From an uncultured Lachnospiraceae bacterium (GTDB taxonomy: Bacteria > Bacillota > Clostridia > Lachnospirales > Lachnospiraceae), in the NCBI GenBank assembly GCA_947625775.1, contig CANQPM010000013.1, positions 1 through 64,000 on the forward strand: DNA of 64,000 nt. The letters are read 5' to 3'. Position 1 is the stretch's first letter, and each line of letters opens with the position of its first letter. The notes beneath the pieces are model-generated. The model saw only the letters and a program-made list of their open reading frames with translations. It was not told where the DNA came from and searched no databases. A program made the translations under genes and the position numbers. Of the stretch, positions 52,499-62,300 are shown piece by piece.

Positions 52499-52658
52499 TG
52501 AGGGGCTGGAGTTGGTTGGCGTGAGGGTGACGCCTTTACGCTTTGGCAGGGTGGAGTTGAATTATGGGCTTTGGGTGCGGAGCGCTGCGGTGCGTGTGAA
52601 GCATACGACATGCGGACTGGCGGCGCGAGGTATGCAAGGGCTTGTAAGATATATGTAA
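52488..52658 (+). CDS. Possible 56-residue protein
   Basis: An open frame from TTG 52488, with GAGGGGAG nine bases upstream, to TAA 52656. It overlaps the preceding gene by 11 bases, the same overlap style seen elsewhere in this genome. The product is basic and beta-like (LELVGVRVTPLRFGRVELNY). It may be real or a decayed gene; evidence is limited to the ribosome site and the overlap. Confidence 0.3.
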   Translation: MQFDEGLELVGVRVTPLRFGRVELNYGLWVRSAAVRVKHTTCGLAARGMQGLVRYM

Positions 52659-52702
52659 CTATTAACCAAATTAAATTTATTATGGAAAAGGAGATAAATC
52701 CC

Positions 52703-53155
52703 ATGAAAAATGAAAAGAAAATGAATAACAAAGGTTTCTCCCTTGTGGAGTTAATCATTGTTATTGCTATTATGGCGGTACTTATTGGTGTGCTTGCTCC
52801 GCAGTATTTGAAGTATGTGGAGAAGTCAAGAAAGTCGGCAGATCTTGATAATTATCAGCAGATTATGACAGCAGTGCAGGTATATTATTCAGATGTATCA
52901 AATTCACTTCCAGCTGCGAATAGTTATAATTTGACAGTTGATGCAGATGGAAAGGTTACTGCGGATGAAGCAATTAGTAAGGCATGTGCGGATGCAGGTG
53001 TAAATGTAGAAAATATTACAATGAAAAGCAGTGCGTATAAAAACAAGACATTAGTTTTCACAGTAACAAGTAAAGGTTTGAGCGGTTTTTCTTGCAGCGA
53101 TGCGACATTAGCTGAGGCATTGTCAATTTCTACGACAGCAGTATCTGACTCATAA
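52703..53155 (+). CDS. pilA: Type IV major prepilin
   Basis: A 150-residue prepilin. A short basic leader ends in NNKG, then FSLVELIIVIAIMAVL: cleavage after the Gly, Phe +1 and Glu +5, the classic class III signal. The rest is a small globular head with two Cys. GGAG lies eight bases before ATG 52703; upstream in-frame ATGs at 52571 and 52682 lack that support. Best candidate for the major subunit because of its size and its position before the peptidase. Confidence 0.93.
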   Translation: MKNEKKMNNKGFSLVELIIVIAIMAVLIGVLAPQYLKYVEKSRKSADLDNYQQIMTAVQVYYSDVSNSLPAANSYNLTVDADGKVTADEAISKACADAGVNVENITMKSSAYKNKTLVFTVTSKGLSGFSCSDATLAEALSISTTAVSDS

Positions 53156-53194
53156 TATTTGGCTAAACATACCACACTGAAAGGACACTCCACA

Positions 53195-53944
53195 ATGCCA
53201 ACCACAATATTCTCCACAATCATATTCCTCTACGGAATAATAATCGGCAGTTTCCTAAACGTATGCATCTGCCGAATACCTAAAAAAGAGAATATCGTAA
53301 CCACCCGCTCACATTGCATGAGCTGCGGTTATCAGCTGAAATGGTATGACCTTATACCGCTTTTCAGCTGGCTGGCATTGAGGGGGAAGTGCCGTGAGTG
53401 CGGGGAGAGGATTTCCGTTCAGTACCCTGTTGTTGAGGCGCTGAACGGTGTCCTTTACCTTTTGGTGTTTTGGCGGTATGGCGTGAGTCTGGTGGCTTTG
53501 CTGTATTGCTTTATGGCGAGCGCGCTTGTGGTTATCAGCGTTATTGACTGGAGGACGTTTGAGATACCTGTCGGGGCGAATGTGTTTATTGGCGCGCTGG
53601 GCGTGGTTAGGTTAGCGGCTGATTTGGGGAATTGGCAGGATTATGTGGTTGGATTTTTTTCGGTGAGCGCGCTGCTGCTGGTTATTTATGTCGTGACTAG
53701 GGGCAGGGGTATTGGCGGCGGCGATGTTAAGCTTATGGCGGCGAGCGGTCTGCTGATTGGCTGGGAGTGCAATGTGCTTGCTTTTGTGATTGGGTGTATT
53801 GTGGGCTCTGTGGCGCATATTATCAGGATGAAGGTGTCGGGGGCGGAGCATGTGCTGGCGCTGGGACCTTATCTTTCCATAGGGATTTTTGTGAGCGCGC
53901 TGTGGGGGGACTTGATGATTGGCTGGTATTTGTCGATGTTTTAG
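53195..53944 (+). CDS. pilD: Prepilin peptidase
   Basis: Aspartyl A24 membrane protease that removes prepilin leaders and N-methylates the new end. The methylase-side tetracysteine motif is intact (CMSC ... CREC), the two catalytic aspartates are in VIDWRTFEIP and GGGDVKLMAA, and about seven membrane helices are visible. ATG 53195 with AAGGA nine bases upstream is preferred over TTG 53159. Normal length (249). Confidence 0.94.
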   Translation: MPTTIFSTIIFLYGIIIGSFLNVCICRIPKKENIVTTRSHCMSCGYQLKWYDLIPLFSWLALRGKCRECGERISVQYPVVEALNGVLYLLVFWRYGVSLVALLYCFMASALVVISVIDWRTFEIPVGANVFIGALGVVRLAADLGNWQDYVVGFFSVSALLLVIYVVTRGRGIGGGDVKLMAASGLLIGWECNVLAFVIGCIVGSVAHIIRMKVSGAEHVLALGPYLSIGIFVSALWGDLMIGWYLSMF

Positions 53945-54064
53945 GGGTATTTAATGTGTGCCTGAGTGTGGCGGTTTGGGCATAAATTAAATAGCCTTAC
54001 GGCTGTTTTGGAAAGAAGGCTGCGGCTGTCCCGTCGGGGCGGCTGCCATAACGGGAGGAAGGAA

Positions 54065-55624
54065 ATGGCAAAAAAGGTACTCTGCATAGAGCTTGGTGTC
54101 TTTACCACCAAAATAGTGGAGATGGATTATCAGGCGAAGAAACCCAAGGTTTACAAGTGTGTCGAGATTGACACGCCGCACGAGGCGGTGGAGGACGGAT
54201 ACATAAATATGGATATGTCGGGCGCAATCTGCACATCCATCCGCAATGCCCTTATGCATAATAAGATTAAGACAAGGCGCGTGCTTTTTACGGTATTTTC
54301 GAGCAAAATCATAAACAGGGAGGTAATAATACCGGGGGTAAAGCCTTCGCAGATAAAGACTGTGGTAAAGGCGAATATTTCAGAGTATTTCCCGATAGAG
54401 CTTGAGGATTACAAGATAGGCTCAATATTGCTTGAAACCATAAAGGAGGGCGAGAACGCGGGCAGGCACAGGGTGCTGGTGGCGGCTGCCGAGAATGAGC
54501 TTATAACGTCGTATGAAAAGCTTGCGGAGGAAATGGGGTTTGAACTGGTTGACGTTGATTATTCGGGCAACAGTCTGTATCAGGCGTCAAAGAAGATGAC
54601 TAGCGGCGATGAGGCGATAATGGTTTTAAAGGCGGAGGAGGAAGGCGCGGTAGTCAGCATTATGAGGAATGAAACGCTTGTCCTGCAGAGGAACATACAA
54701 TATACGGTGGGAAGCTTTGACACGCTTTCGGAAAGGGTGGAGCTGATTAACTCCGTGGTAAACAGTCTGTTGAGGGTGTCGGATTTTTACCTTTCGAGGA
54801 ATGAGGGCGTTAAGATTGCGCGGCTTTACGTGACCGGGGAGCTTTCGCGTGAGCACGATGACGTGGAGAGGCTTTCGGAGCTTACCATGCTTTACGGCAC
54901 GGAGTTTGACATAGTAAAGGGTGTAGGGATAGGGCGCATGGCAGAGGGCGCGCCGATAAATCTTTTCACTGCGGCAATAGGCGCGGGGCTTTCGAGCATA
55001 GGTTTTGCCAACGAGAAGGAGCTGCAGCGGCATGAGACGAATTATGGCGCGGCGAGCGCCCTTATGGCGGTGCTTGCGCTGGTGGTCGTGGCGGCGATAG
55101 CGGCGGCGTCAGTGGTGCCTTATGAGATGGCTCTTACAGAGCAGAAGGATTTGAAGCGCCAGGAGCAGATATACTCGCAGGCGGAGGCCGTGCATAACCA
55201 GTATTTGGGCATGGTGGAGCTTTATGACATGGTGGAGTATGGAAACCTGCTCACGCAGCACAGTAATGACGGCATACTTGATTTCCTGAAGGAACTGGAG
55301 CAGAAAATGCCGAGTGACGTGGAGATGACGGAGTTTGCTTCTGACGATGAGCTGTGCGTGATGACTATGAGGGTGGCGGACAAGGAGACGGCTGCGGGCG
55401 TCATAGATATGCTCAGGGGCTTTGAAACCCTGATGAATGTCACGGTGGAGAATATTTCCGAGGAAAGTCTTGACGACGGCACGGAACTGTCTATGGACAG
55501 CGGCGATACTGTGTGCTATTTCAGCGTGAGCTGTTATTATTACCAGAATGTTTATGAGGATCCTGCCACGGCGGCGCAGCCTGCGGCAGACACGGCGGCG
55601 GCGGATGCCGATGCGCTTGAATAG
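54065..55624 (+). CDS. PilM-PilN fusion protein
   Basis: Residues 1-330 are a PilM-like actin-fold ATPase (CIELGVFTTKIVEMDY, SEYFPIELEDYKIG, VDYSGNSLYQA). A single membrane helix at about 352-372 (ALMAVLALVVVAAIAAASVV) and a coiled coil plus ferredoxin-like domain follow, which is the layout of PilN. The two proteins normally contact through PilN's cytoplasmic N terminus; here that contact is built into one chain. The start ATG 54065 has GGGAGGAAGG upstream. Acidic Ala-rich C terminus. Confidence 0.85.
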   Translation: MAKKVLCIELGVFTTKIVEMDYQAKKPKVYKCVEIDTPHEAVEDGYINMDMSGAICTSIRNALMHNKIKTRRVLFTVFSSKIINREVIIPGVKPSQIKTVVKANISEYFPIELEDYKIGSILLETIKEGENAGRHRVLVAAAENELITSYEKLAEEMGFELVDVDYSGNSLYQASKKMTSGDEAIMVLKAEEEGAVVSIMRNETLVLQRNIQYTVGSFDTLSERVELINSVVNSLLRVSDFYLSRNEGVKIARLYVTGELSREHDDVERLSELTMLYGTEFDIVKGVGIGRMAEGAPINLFTAAIGAGLSSIGFANEKELQRHETNYGAASALMAVLALVVVAAIAAASVVPYEMALTEQKDLKRQEQIYSQAEAVHNQYLGMVELYDMVEYGNLLTQHSNDGILDFLKELEQKMPSDVEMTEFASDDELCVMTMRVADKETAAGVIDMLRGFETLMNVTVENISEESLDDGTELSMDSGDTVCYFSVSCYYYQNVYEDPATAAQPAADTAAADADALE

Positions 55625-55636
55625 GGGGGGCTGGGC

Positions 55637-56560
55637 ATGAACCTGACTAAGAAAAAGGCAAAGGAAATCGCGGCGGAAACGCCATTGGATGAGAACAGGG
55701 ATTTGTCGGAGCTTACCGCGCTTAGCGGCCGTGAGCTTCGGAAAAAGCAGGCGCAGCTGAAGAAGGAGCAGAAGGCGCGGCTGGCGGCTGAAAAAAAAGG
55801 GAGGAAAGCGAAGAAGAAGTTTACGCAGCAGAACTTTATGCTCGTGGCGGTTGTGTGCCTCGTGCTGATGGTTTTTGCTTATGTGTTTATTTACCTTGAT
55901 TTTTCAGAGAGGACAGAGGAGGTAGAGGCATCTAACCAGCAGCTTAGGACGAAGCTCAACGAGCTGGAGGCATACTACAACAATATGCCGCATTATCAGG
56001 AGGAGATAGAGAATTATAAGGTCGCGATAAGCGATATTTTGAAGGAATATCCTGCAGACGCCAAGGAGGAGGATATCATTATGCTTGCCGTGGGGCTGCA
56101 GAAAAAAAATGATATTACTTATGAGAGCATATCAATGGAGGAAACGGAGTCTGTCTATACCATCGCGCAGGAAAAGATTGCGCCCGCGGGGATAGAGGGG
56201 CTTGACAAGGCGATTAGCTTTAACCAGAAGCACGCCGCCTACAATAACATAACGAACTATGCCAATTTAAAGGACTGCATTGAGGACATTTACGCTTCCC
56301 CAAACCGTATAGGCATAGACAATATTATTTACAGCAAGAACGAGGAAGACGGCAGTCTTAAGGGAAGCATAAATCTTTATTTCTACAGCGCGGCGGGCAC
56401 AGACAAGGAGTACACTCCTCCCGATATGGCTGAGTACATAAGCGGCACTAGTGATTTGTTCAGGTCAAGCAAGGTGGTAAATAATGATGAAAATGCTGAG
56501 GAAGGCGAAGATGGCGAGGGCGGAGAGGATGCCGAGAACGCCGAGGGAGCCGAGGAGTAA
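55637..56560 (+). CDS. pilO: PilO-like pilus alignment protein
   Basis: A basic cytoplasmic N-terminal region with a Lys/Ala/Glu coiled coil (about 35-65), one membrane helix (about 72-92), a second coiled coil and a ferredoxin-like periplasm-side domain. This is the usual plan of PilO, partner of PilN. The last about 25 residues are almost all Glu, Gly, Asp and Ala; that stretch also encodes, in another frame, the basic leader of the next prepilin. 12 bases after pilMN. Confidence 0.75.
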   Translation: MNLTKKKAKEIAAETPLDENRDLSELTALSGRELRKKQAQLKKEQKARLAAEKKGRKAKKKFTQQNFMLVAVVCLVLMVFAYVFIYLDFSERTEEVEASNQQLRTKLNELEAYYNNMPHYQEEIENYKVAISDILKEYPADAKEEDIIMLAVGLQKKNDITYESISMEETESVYTIAQEKIAPAGIEGLDKAISFNQKHAAYNNITNYANLKDCIEDIYASPNRIGIDNIIYSKNEEDGSLKGSINLYFYSAAGTDKEYTPPDMAEYISGTSDLFRSSKVVNNDENAEEGEDGEGGEDAENAEGAEE

Positions 56561-58004
56561 AGGTCAGTTATTTGGCGGCAAATTAAATAACGGCGGTATG
56601 AGCTTAGTGGAGGTAATAGTCGCGATTACGATTTTGTCAATCGTCATAGTGCCTGTCATGCAGTCGCTTACCTCTGCGGCATTTTACAACGCCAAGGCGC
56701 GCAGGCGGCAGAATGTCATGCTTGTGGCGGAGAGCCTTATGGAGACGTTTAAGGGGTATGACCTTGTGGCTCCCGATGGCAATCCGGGCGCAGAGTGCCT
56801 GGTAAAGATGTTTGACGGCAGCAGTCTGGAGATACTGGATAAAATAGGGGCAAAGCAGGCGGAGGATGGGCGTGTCACAAGCGTGTCGGTTCAGAATGAT
56901 GCGTCGGCTGCGAATGGAGGGAGTTATACCTTTAACATAGAAAATATGCAGACCGAGGACAATAAAATATATAATGTAAAGATTACGGCAACACCCGCGG
57001 GCACGTCTGAGGTGTATGAGGTGGTTAATGTTTCGCCTGAGAAGGATTTGGTATATACAAGTACGGATAAAAATTACAGTGATGGGGAGATTATAAATGC
57101 AATAAAAAATGATTTCAATGATAAACAGTTGACAAACTTCCTGACCGGCCTGACATCGGTAAAGGCGCTTGACTCGGAGGGCAATCCGATAGACGCGGCT
57201 TATCTGCAGTCGGAGGCGCACAGACCGAAGCTGCTGCTGAGCTGGAGGGACATCACATACAAAATAGAGGGCGGCAGCGGCGGAGCGAAGCTGTCTGTGA
57301 CTATGAAATGCGAGTACACGGTGGATAAGTACACATATTACGTGCGCAAGGAGGAGCCTAGCTCGACAGAGCCGTCGACGGAGGGCGGCGGTGACATCGA
57401 CATAGACCGCGAGGACGACGGCGTTTTGAATGAGGAACAATATGAGGAAAAGACGGAATATGTGCCGGGGTTTGGGGAGAGTGACGGGATACCGGTTGAA
57501 TTGACGGCATCTCCCGAAAATGTGGAAAACAGTGCCATAACCGAGAAGCTGGAGCGGGTTTTTATTTATTATTATCCGCTTTACAACAGGAACGGTTATT
57601 ATGCGTCAGGCTGCAAGGATAAAATACATATATTAAATGACACGGGAAATGCGATAGAGTGCTACCTGATAAAGCAGCGCGCGACAGATTTGAGCGATAT
57701 ATCAATGTCGCTCAATGATGCAAACTACAGCCCTGATGTGGACGGCAGCGGCACCATTACGCTGTACCACAATCTCAGGGAGAACATCGGCGGCAATTCG
57801 GGCGCAAGCGACCCTCCAAAGCCGGGATGGGGCGCTCCGTTTAGTGAGACTGCGGGCCAGTTTTCCTATACGGGCAGCGAGTTAAAAAAGAAGAAGGTGC
57901 TTGCCTATATGCTTGAACTGACAATAACTGACGCTGATACAGGCGTTGAGGTGGCCAAGCTGGAGGGTTCCATGAGTGAGAACTTGAAGAATTTAGGACC
58001 GTAA
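56484..58004 (+). CDS. Minor prepilin, PilV/GspI-like, long
   Basis: A prepilin with an unusually long, strongly basic leader (38 residues, rich in Arg, Lys and Pro) ending NNGG, then MSLVEVIVAITIL with Glu +5. The ectodomain of about 470 residues is large for a minor pilin and contains a Ser/Thr/Glu-rich linker (SSTEPSTEGGGD). ATG 56484 has AGGTGG six bases upstream and overlaps pilO by 77 bases; no start codon exists after the pilO stop. Likely part of the initiating tip complex. Confidence 0.85.
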   Translation: MMKMLRKAKMARAERMPRTPREPRSKGQLFGGKLNNGGMSLVEVIVAITILSIVIVPVMQSLTSAAFYNAKARRRQNVMLVAESLMETFKGYDLVAPDGNPGAECLVKMFDGSSLEILDKIGAKQAEDGRVTSVSVQNDASAANGGSYTFNIENMQTEDNKIYNVKITATPAGTSEVYEVVNVSPEKDLVYTSTDKNYSDGEIINAIKNDFNDKQLTNFLTGLTSVKALDSEGNPIDAAYLQSEAHRPKLLLSWRDITYKIEGGSGGAKLSVTMKCEYTVDKYTYYVRKEEPSSTEPSTEGGGDIDIDREDDGVLNEEQYEEKTEYVPGFGESDGIPVELTASPENVENSAITEKLERVFIYYYPLYNRNGYYASGCKDKIHILNDTGNAIECYLIKQRATDLSDISMSLNDANYSPDVDGSGTITLYHNLRENIGGNSGASDPPKPGWGAPFSETAGQFSYTGSELKKKKVLAYMLELTITDADTGVEVAKLEGSMSENLKNLGP

Positions 58005-58025
58005 GCGACGGATGTAAAGAGGGTG

Positions 58026-58715
58026 ATGAAGGTGCGTATTAATGACAAGGGCTCGGCTATAGTGTCTGTGATAGTGGTTACGGCGTTTATTACGATACTT
58101 GCGACTACTATTCTTTACACGACGGGAATTAACTACCGTGTAAAAGCGAATGATTACCAGAACAAGCAGACCTTCTACAAGGCGGAGCAGGCGCTTGATG
58201 AGCTGAAGGCGGCGCTGGTGGATGACGTCTCGGAGGCATATGCCTATGCATACAGTGAGGTGGCGGCTGAATATTCGCAGCTGGGTGCGGGCGAGCGGAC
58301 GGCGGAGTACAACAGGCTGTTTGTGGAGTATCTTAGCAAGCTCTGGAAAGATGGGGCGGGCAGCCGTGTCAAGGTGGCGGGGGATGATGAGGTTAAGGCT
58401 CTAAAGGATTATTTTAAGTCAAAGACAGGGCTGGATGCGGAGGAGTGCCTTGATTATCCGGAAGGGACTGAGCCTGATGGCACTGTAGCCGCAGATTATG
58501 TTGTGTCATATGATGACAGTCTTGCTTCAAAGGGTCAGTTTATAATACGCAATGTTCATGTAAAGCATGCCGAGAATGGTTACATTACATATATACGCAC
58601 GGATATAGCCCTGAATGCGCCCGATTATAACTGGAATGCAGCTGCCAGCACGTCTGGCGACGGGGTTTTGCGCATGAGTGATTATGTAGTGTATATGAAT
58701 TGGACTAAGTATTGA
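58026..58715 (+). CDS. Minor pilin-like protein, PilX/GspK-like
   Basis: Leader MKVRINDKG followed by SAIVSVIVVTAFITILATTIL: a prepilin-type signal in which position +5 is Ser rather than Glu. Loss of Glu +5 is typical of GspK/PilX subunits that sit at the very tip. The remaining about 200 residues are mostly helical, then beta. GTG 58023 is a possible start, but ATG 58026 is favoured. It lies between two Glu +5 prepilins. Confidence 0.75.
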   Translation: MKVRINDKGSAIVSVIVVTAFITILATTILYTTGINYRVKANDYQNKQTFYKAEQALDELKAALVDDVSEAYAYAYSEVAAEYSQLGAGERTAEYNRLFVEYLSKLWKDGAGSRVKVAGDDEVKALKDYFKSKTGLDAEECLDYPEGTEPDGTVAADYVVSYDDSLASKGQFIIRNVHVKHAENGYITYIRTDIALNAPDYNWNAAASTSGDGVLRMSDYVVYMNWTKY

Positions 58716-58716
58716 T

Positions 58717-59280
58717 ATGGGGGGACGGCAGGTGCGCGGCACAGGATTTGGATTTAATAAGGACGGCAGGGGAATGTCGCTTGTTGAAATCATAATAGCT
58801 GTAGCGATATTGTCGCTGCTTATAGGAATAGCAGGATATGGACTGTCCCTTTCGAGCGGTAAGCCGGCTGAGAAATGTGCCCAAAAGCTTGCAAGCGTCA
58901 TACAGCAGGCGAGAACAGCTACAATGGGAAAAAACACGACGATAGTCACTATAAAGATGGACAGTTCAAAAGGTGTTGTGGTTGAACAGGAGGTAACTAC
59001 AGTGGGGGCTGACGGCAAGCTTGAACCTCAACCGAAGACGGAAGAAGTGGTTGGCTCAAATGATGTAAACATTGAATTCAGGCTTAACGGTACGGATGAC
59101 AGCACGCTTGTATCAGAGCTTAAGCTTGAATTTAACAGGGCAAATGGCGCATTGCGGAATGTCAATGACGCAGATGCAAGCAGCTATATGCCCACAATAA
59201 AAGTTTCAAAGGGTAACACAACAAGGCTTATTGAAATCTTTCCGCTCACGGGGAAGCTTTCGGTAGGGGCAATGCCTTAG
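58717..59280 (+). CDS. Minor prepilin, GspH/FimT-like
   Basis: Leader ends KDGRG, then MSLVEIIIAVAILSLL (Glu +5). The 187-residue length and the block KCAQKLASVIQQARTATMGKNTTIVTI match GspH/FimT pseudopilins. One base after the preceding stop, so translationally coupled. ATG 58717; a GTG at 58732 is an alternative. Confidence 0.88.
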   Translation: MGGRQVRGTGFGFNKDGRGMSLVEIIIAVAILSLLIGIAGYGLSLSSGKPAEKCAQKLASVIQQARTATMGKNTTIVTIKMDSSKGVVVEQEVTTVGADGKLEPQPKTEEVVGSNDVNIEFRLNGTDDSTLVSELKLEFNRANGALRNVNDADASSYMPTIKVSKGNTTRLIEIFPLTGKLSVGAMP

Positions 59281-59314
59281 GGCAGCGTCTGGTTTGGAAA
59301 CGGAGTGGTTATTT

Positions 59315-62300
59315 ATGGAAGGAAGAAGGAAAAACAAAGGTTTTTCGCTGGTTGAGATAATATGCGCGGTTGCCATATTTTCTCTTGTCACCGTGACGAT
59401 AGGAACGGTGATAGTATTCACGGCAAGGAGCTACCGCAGTGGCACCTCGGAAACTAAGGTGCAGCAGGAAGCGCAGTTCGCGGCAAACCGCATTGGCGGC
59501 ATTATACAGAATGCGACAAAGGTTCATACCGAACCTGGTTCAAGCGGGAATGTTACCGCCGAATTCGTTATTGACGATAAGCACACCATAAGCTACGATG
59601 AGACCGCAAAAGAGTTGACATATTCAGTGGCTGACGGCTCACAGTCGCAGCTGCTTGCGGAGAACATAGAGAAGTTTTTCGTCGATTCGAGCAAGTTTGA
59701 TGAGAGCAAAACAGTAGGGCTTGAACTGACTGTAGGAGATGGCACAAGGAGTTACAGCTTTGCGTACACAATGAACTCGCGCAATGACGAGGTGACACAA
59801 ACCTCCGTACCTGCATTTGAGAGTTCTTCGATAATAGTGGACAGTACTATTGTAATGGTTCCGGGCGAAACCTACGAGATACCCGTAAGGGTACGCGGCA
59901 CGGCAAGAAGGTTTACCGCGGTGAGCTCGGATCCGAATATTGAGAGTGTTGTGCCGCTCAATGATGGCGTGCAGGTGACGCTGAAAAAGGATGCCGGCAT
60001 GGATACGGACGAGGCTCATTTTGAAATCAGACTGTTGAACAATGATGATTCAGAGGTGGCTGGCGGGGCAACAAATATTACAGTGCTTATAAGGCGGGTC
60101 AAGGCGGTAAAGGTGACTGTAAGTTCAACGACAGAAGGCGAGGATAAATATTATGTTTTCCGCGCGAGCGTTGAGGGCTCGAATATGAGCAAGCTGATGA
60201 GCGCCAGCGACAATAATTGGAAGAATCCGTATCAGGTAGACTGGAATAAGATTGCGCCAAAGCTTTACCAAAATTATGGTGAGGCAGGCGAGTCTGACAT
60301 TACGGCAGGCAGGCTTGGCGAATTTTTTGATTTTGAAAATATAGAAATTACCAGTGACAAAGAGAGCCAGATAATGAAGGTCAGACAGAAGCCCGGGAAG
60401 GCGCTTGAAAAGAATATGGCGCTTGTGGTTACGGCGGTATCCATGCATGCGAACGGTGAAAATAAAGCGGGCATAGATTATGATGAAGCTGACAATGTCA
60501 AAGGCGAGGGCGTGCTGAGGGGAACTGGATTCAACGTGGATACACTGACGGCAGTGCTTGAGCCTGGAGAGGAGAAAGAGTACACTGTCACAGGCACCGG
60601 CTCGGAGAATTGGGAATGTGACATAAAGGATAAGGATAAACTCAAAGACCCCGATGATATAGATGTACAGCTGAAAAACGGCAAGCTTACGGTAAAAATT
60701 GGAGATGACGAAACAGGCTACCATACTGACGAGGCTGTAGACGGCGAATATGACGGAAACATTATAATTGAGATAAAGCCCGAGGGCAGCGATCAGGTGG
60801 CGGCGAAGGTGTATGTAGGCGTGAGAAGGGTGACTGAGATTGCCATTCAGGATAAGCTCCTGTATGACGGAGATAAGCACCCAGTAAGTGATCCGTTGAA
60901 AAAAGGAGCAGACCATCAGTTTGCCACTACGGTTTATGGCACGCACCTTAAACTTAGCAGCGAGGAAATAAATGCGCTTGCTAAGGATAGTAAAAATAGA
61001 AGATACGGAGACCAGCCGTTTGCGGTTGAGTTTTCATGGACTATTACATATAATGGTGCGGTCGTGGCAAAGGATAATGCGTCATATCCCAGTGAAAATG
61101 GATATAATTCGTCCAAAGTCTGGAATGTGTACTGGGAGTCGGAAAAAGATGCTGAAGAAACAATTACATATGGGAGCGCTGCCACTGAGAATAAAAAATA
61201 TGCCAAGCTAATAGATTTTGGCGCAAATAACAGGAAATACAGTCGTAGTACGCCTGATTATGAGGAGAATAAGAATGTGACTAAAGTGCCAAACCATCCC
61301 TGCATTAATTTTTCACTCGTGGATGATTTGCCGAAGGGCGCTGTAATCAAGGTGACGGCGAAAGCGCTCTATCCATATACGCCGAAGGAAGGAAAAGCGA
61401 CATACGGCGATGACAGCGTGCATATTGCAAGCGTGGAGCTAGGCGGCGCGGGCGGCGATGATTTTGAAGTTGTAAGCCTTGCCGGTTTCCGCCGTGGGCA
61501 GGATCAGTTTGTGTTTGAGGGTTCTCCGAAAGAGCTTGGGAATGTTCCATATGACGATGGCATCGACCAGAATGATCTTAGATGGTTTATGCGTGTCAGG
61601 GAGGTATTTTATGATGAGAATGGAAACAAATCCTACGGCGCATGGTCGGCATACAGAAAAACGATAGAGAACAGCAAGGATGCCAAAAAGCTTAATGCTA
61701 CGGAAACAGCGTCATTCCTTCCAGACAGAGGATATCAGATAGAAATGGCTCTTATGGCCGTGAAGGACAATAAAGTACTCTGGCCGTATAATGACTCGGT
61801 TATAGAAAGCGGTTCTGGATTTGTAAAAGGATGGACGAATGGAAAGACAACGCCAAAGGAAGATTACAGGACTGTTTATGAGATTGGTCTGCCGCATGTT
61901 TCATTTATAGATCCAAAAAATACAAGTCCACAGGATCAAAGCGAGACGCTGGATAATTATGGCTCAGTGGAAAACCCCATAGAGATGCATAAGGGTGACA
62001 CGATTGGCAATATCACGCTTTATGACAAGGGTAAAGTGATAGAGATGGGGCATTTTCAGAATGCGCTTGTAGCGCGTTTGGAAAAGCAGATTTTGCCAGA
62101 GGGAACATGGCAGGAGTGCTCAATGCCGTCGGGTATGAATATAGAGGATCATAAGCTTGGCCCAGTCATAAAGTATGACCAAAATAATAATATACCGGCT
62201 GGAATTTACAGAATAAGTTTCAAGCTTGAAAACAGCAGCGGCTGGTATGAGTGGAATGGCTCGAAGTATGAGTCGGTAAGCGGTATCAATGCACGGCTAT

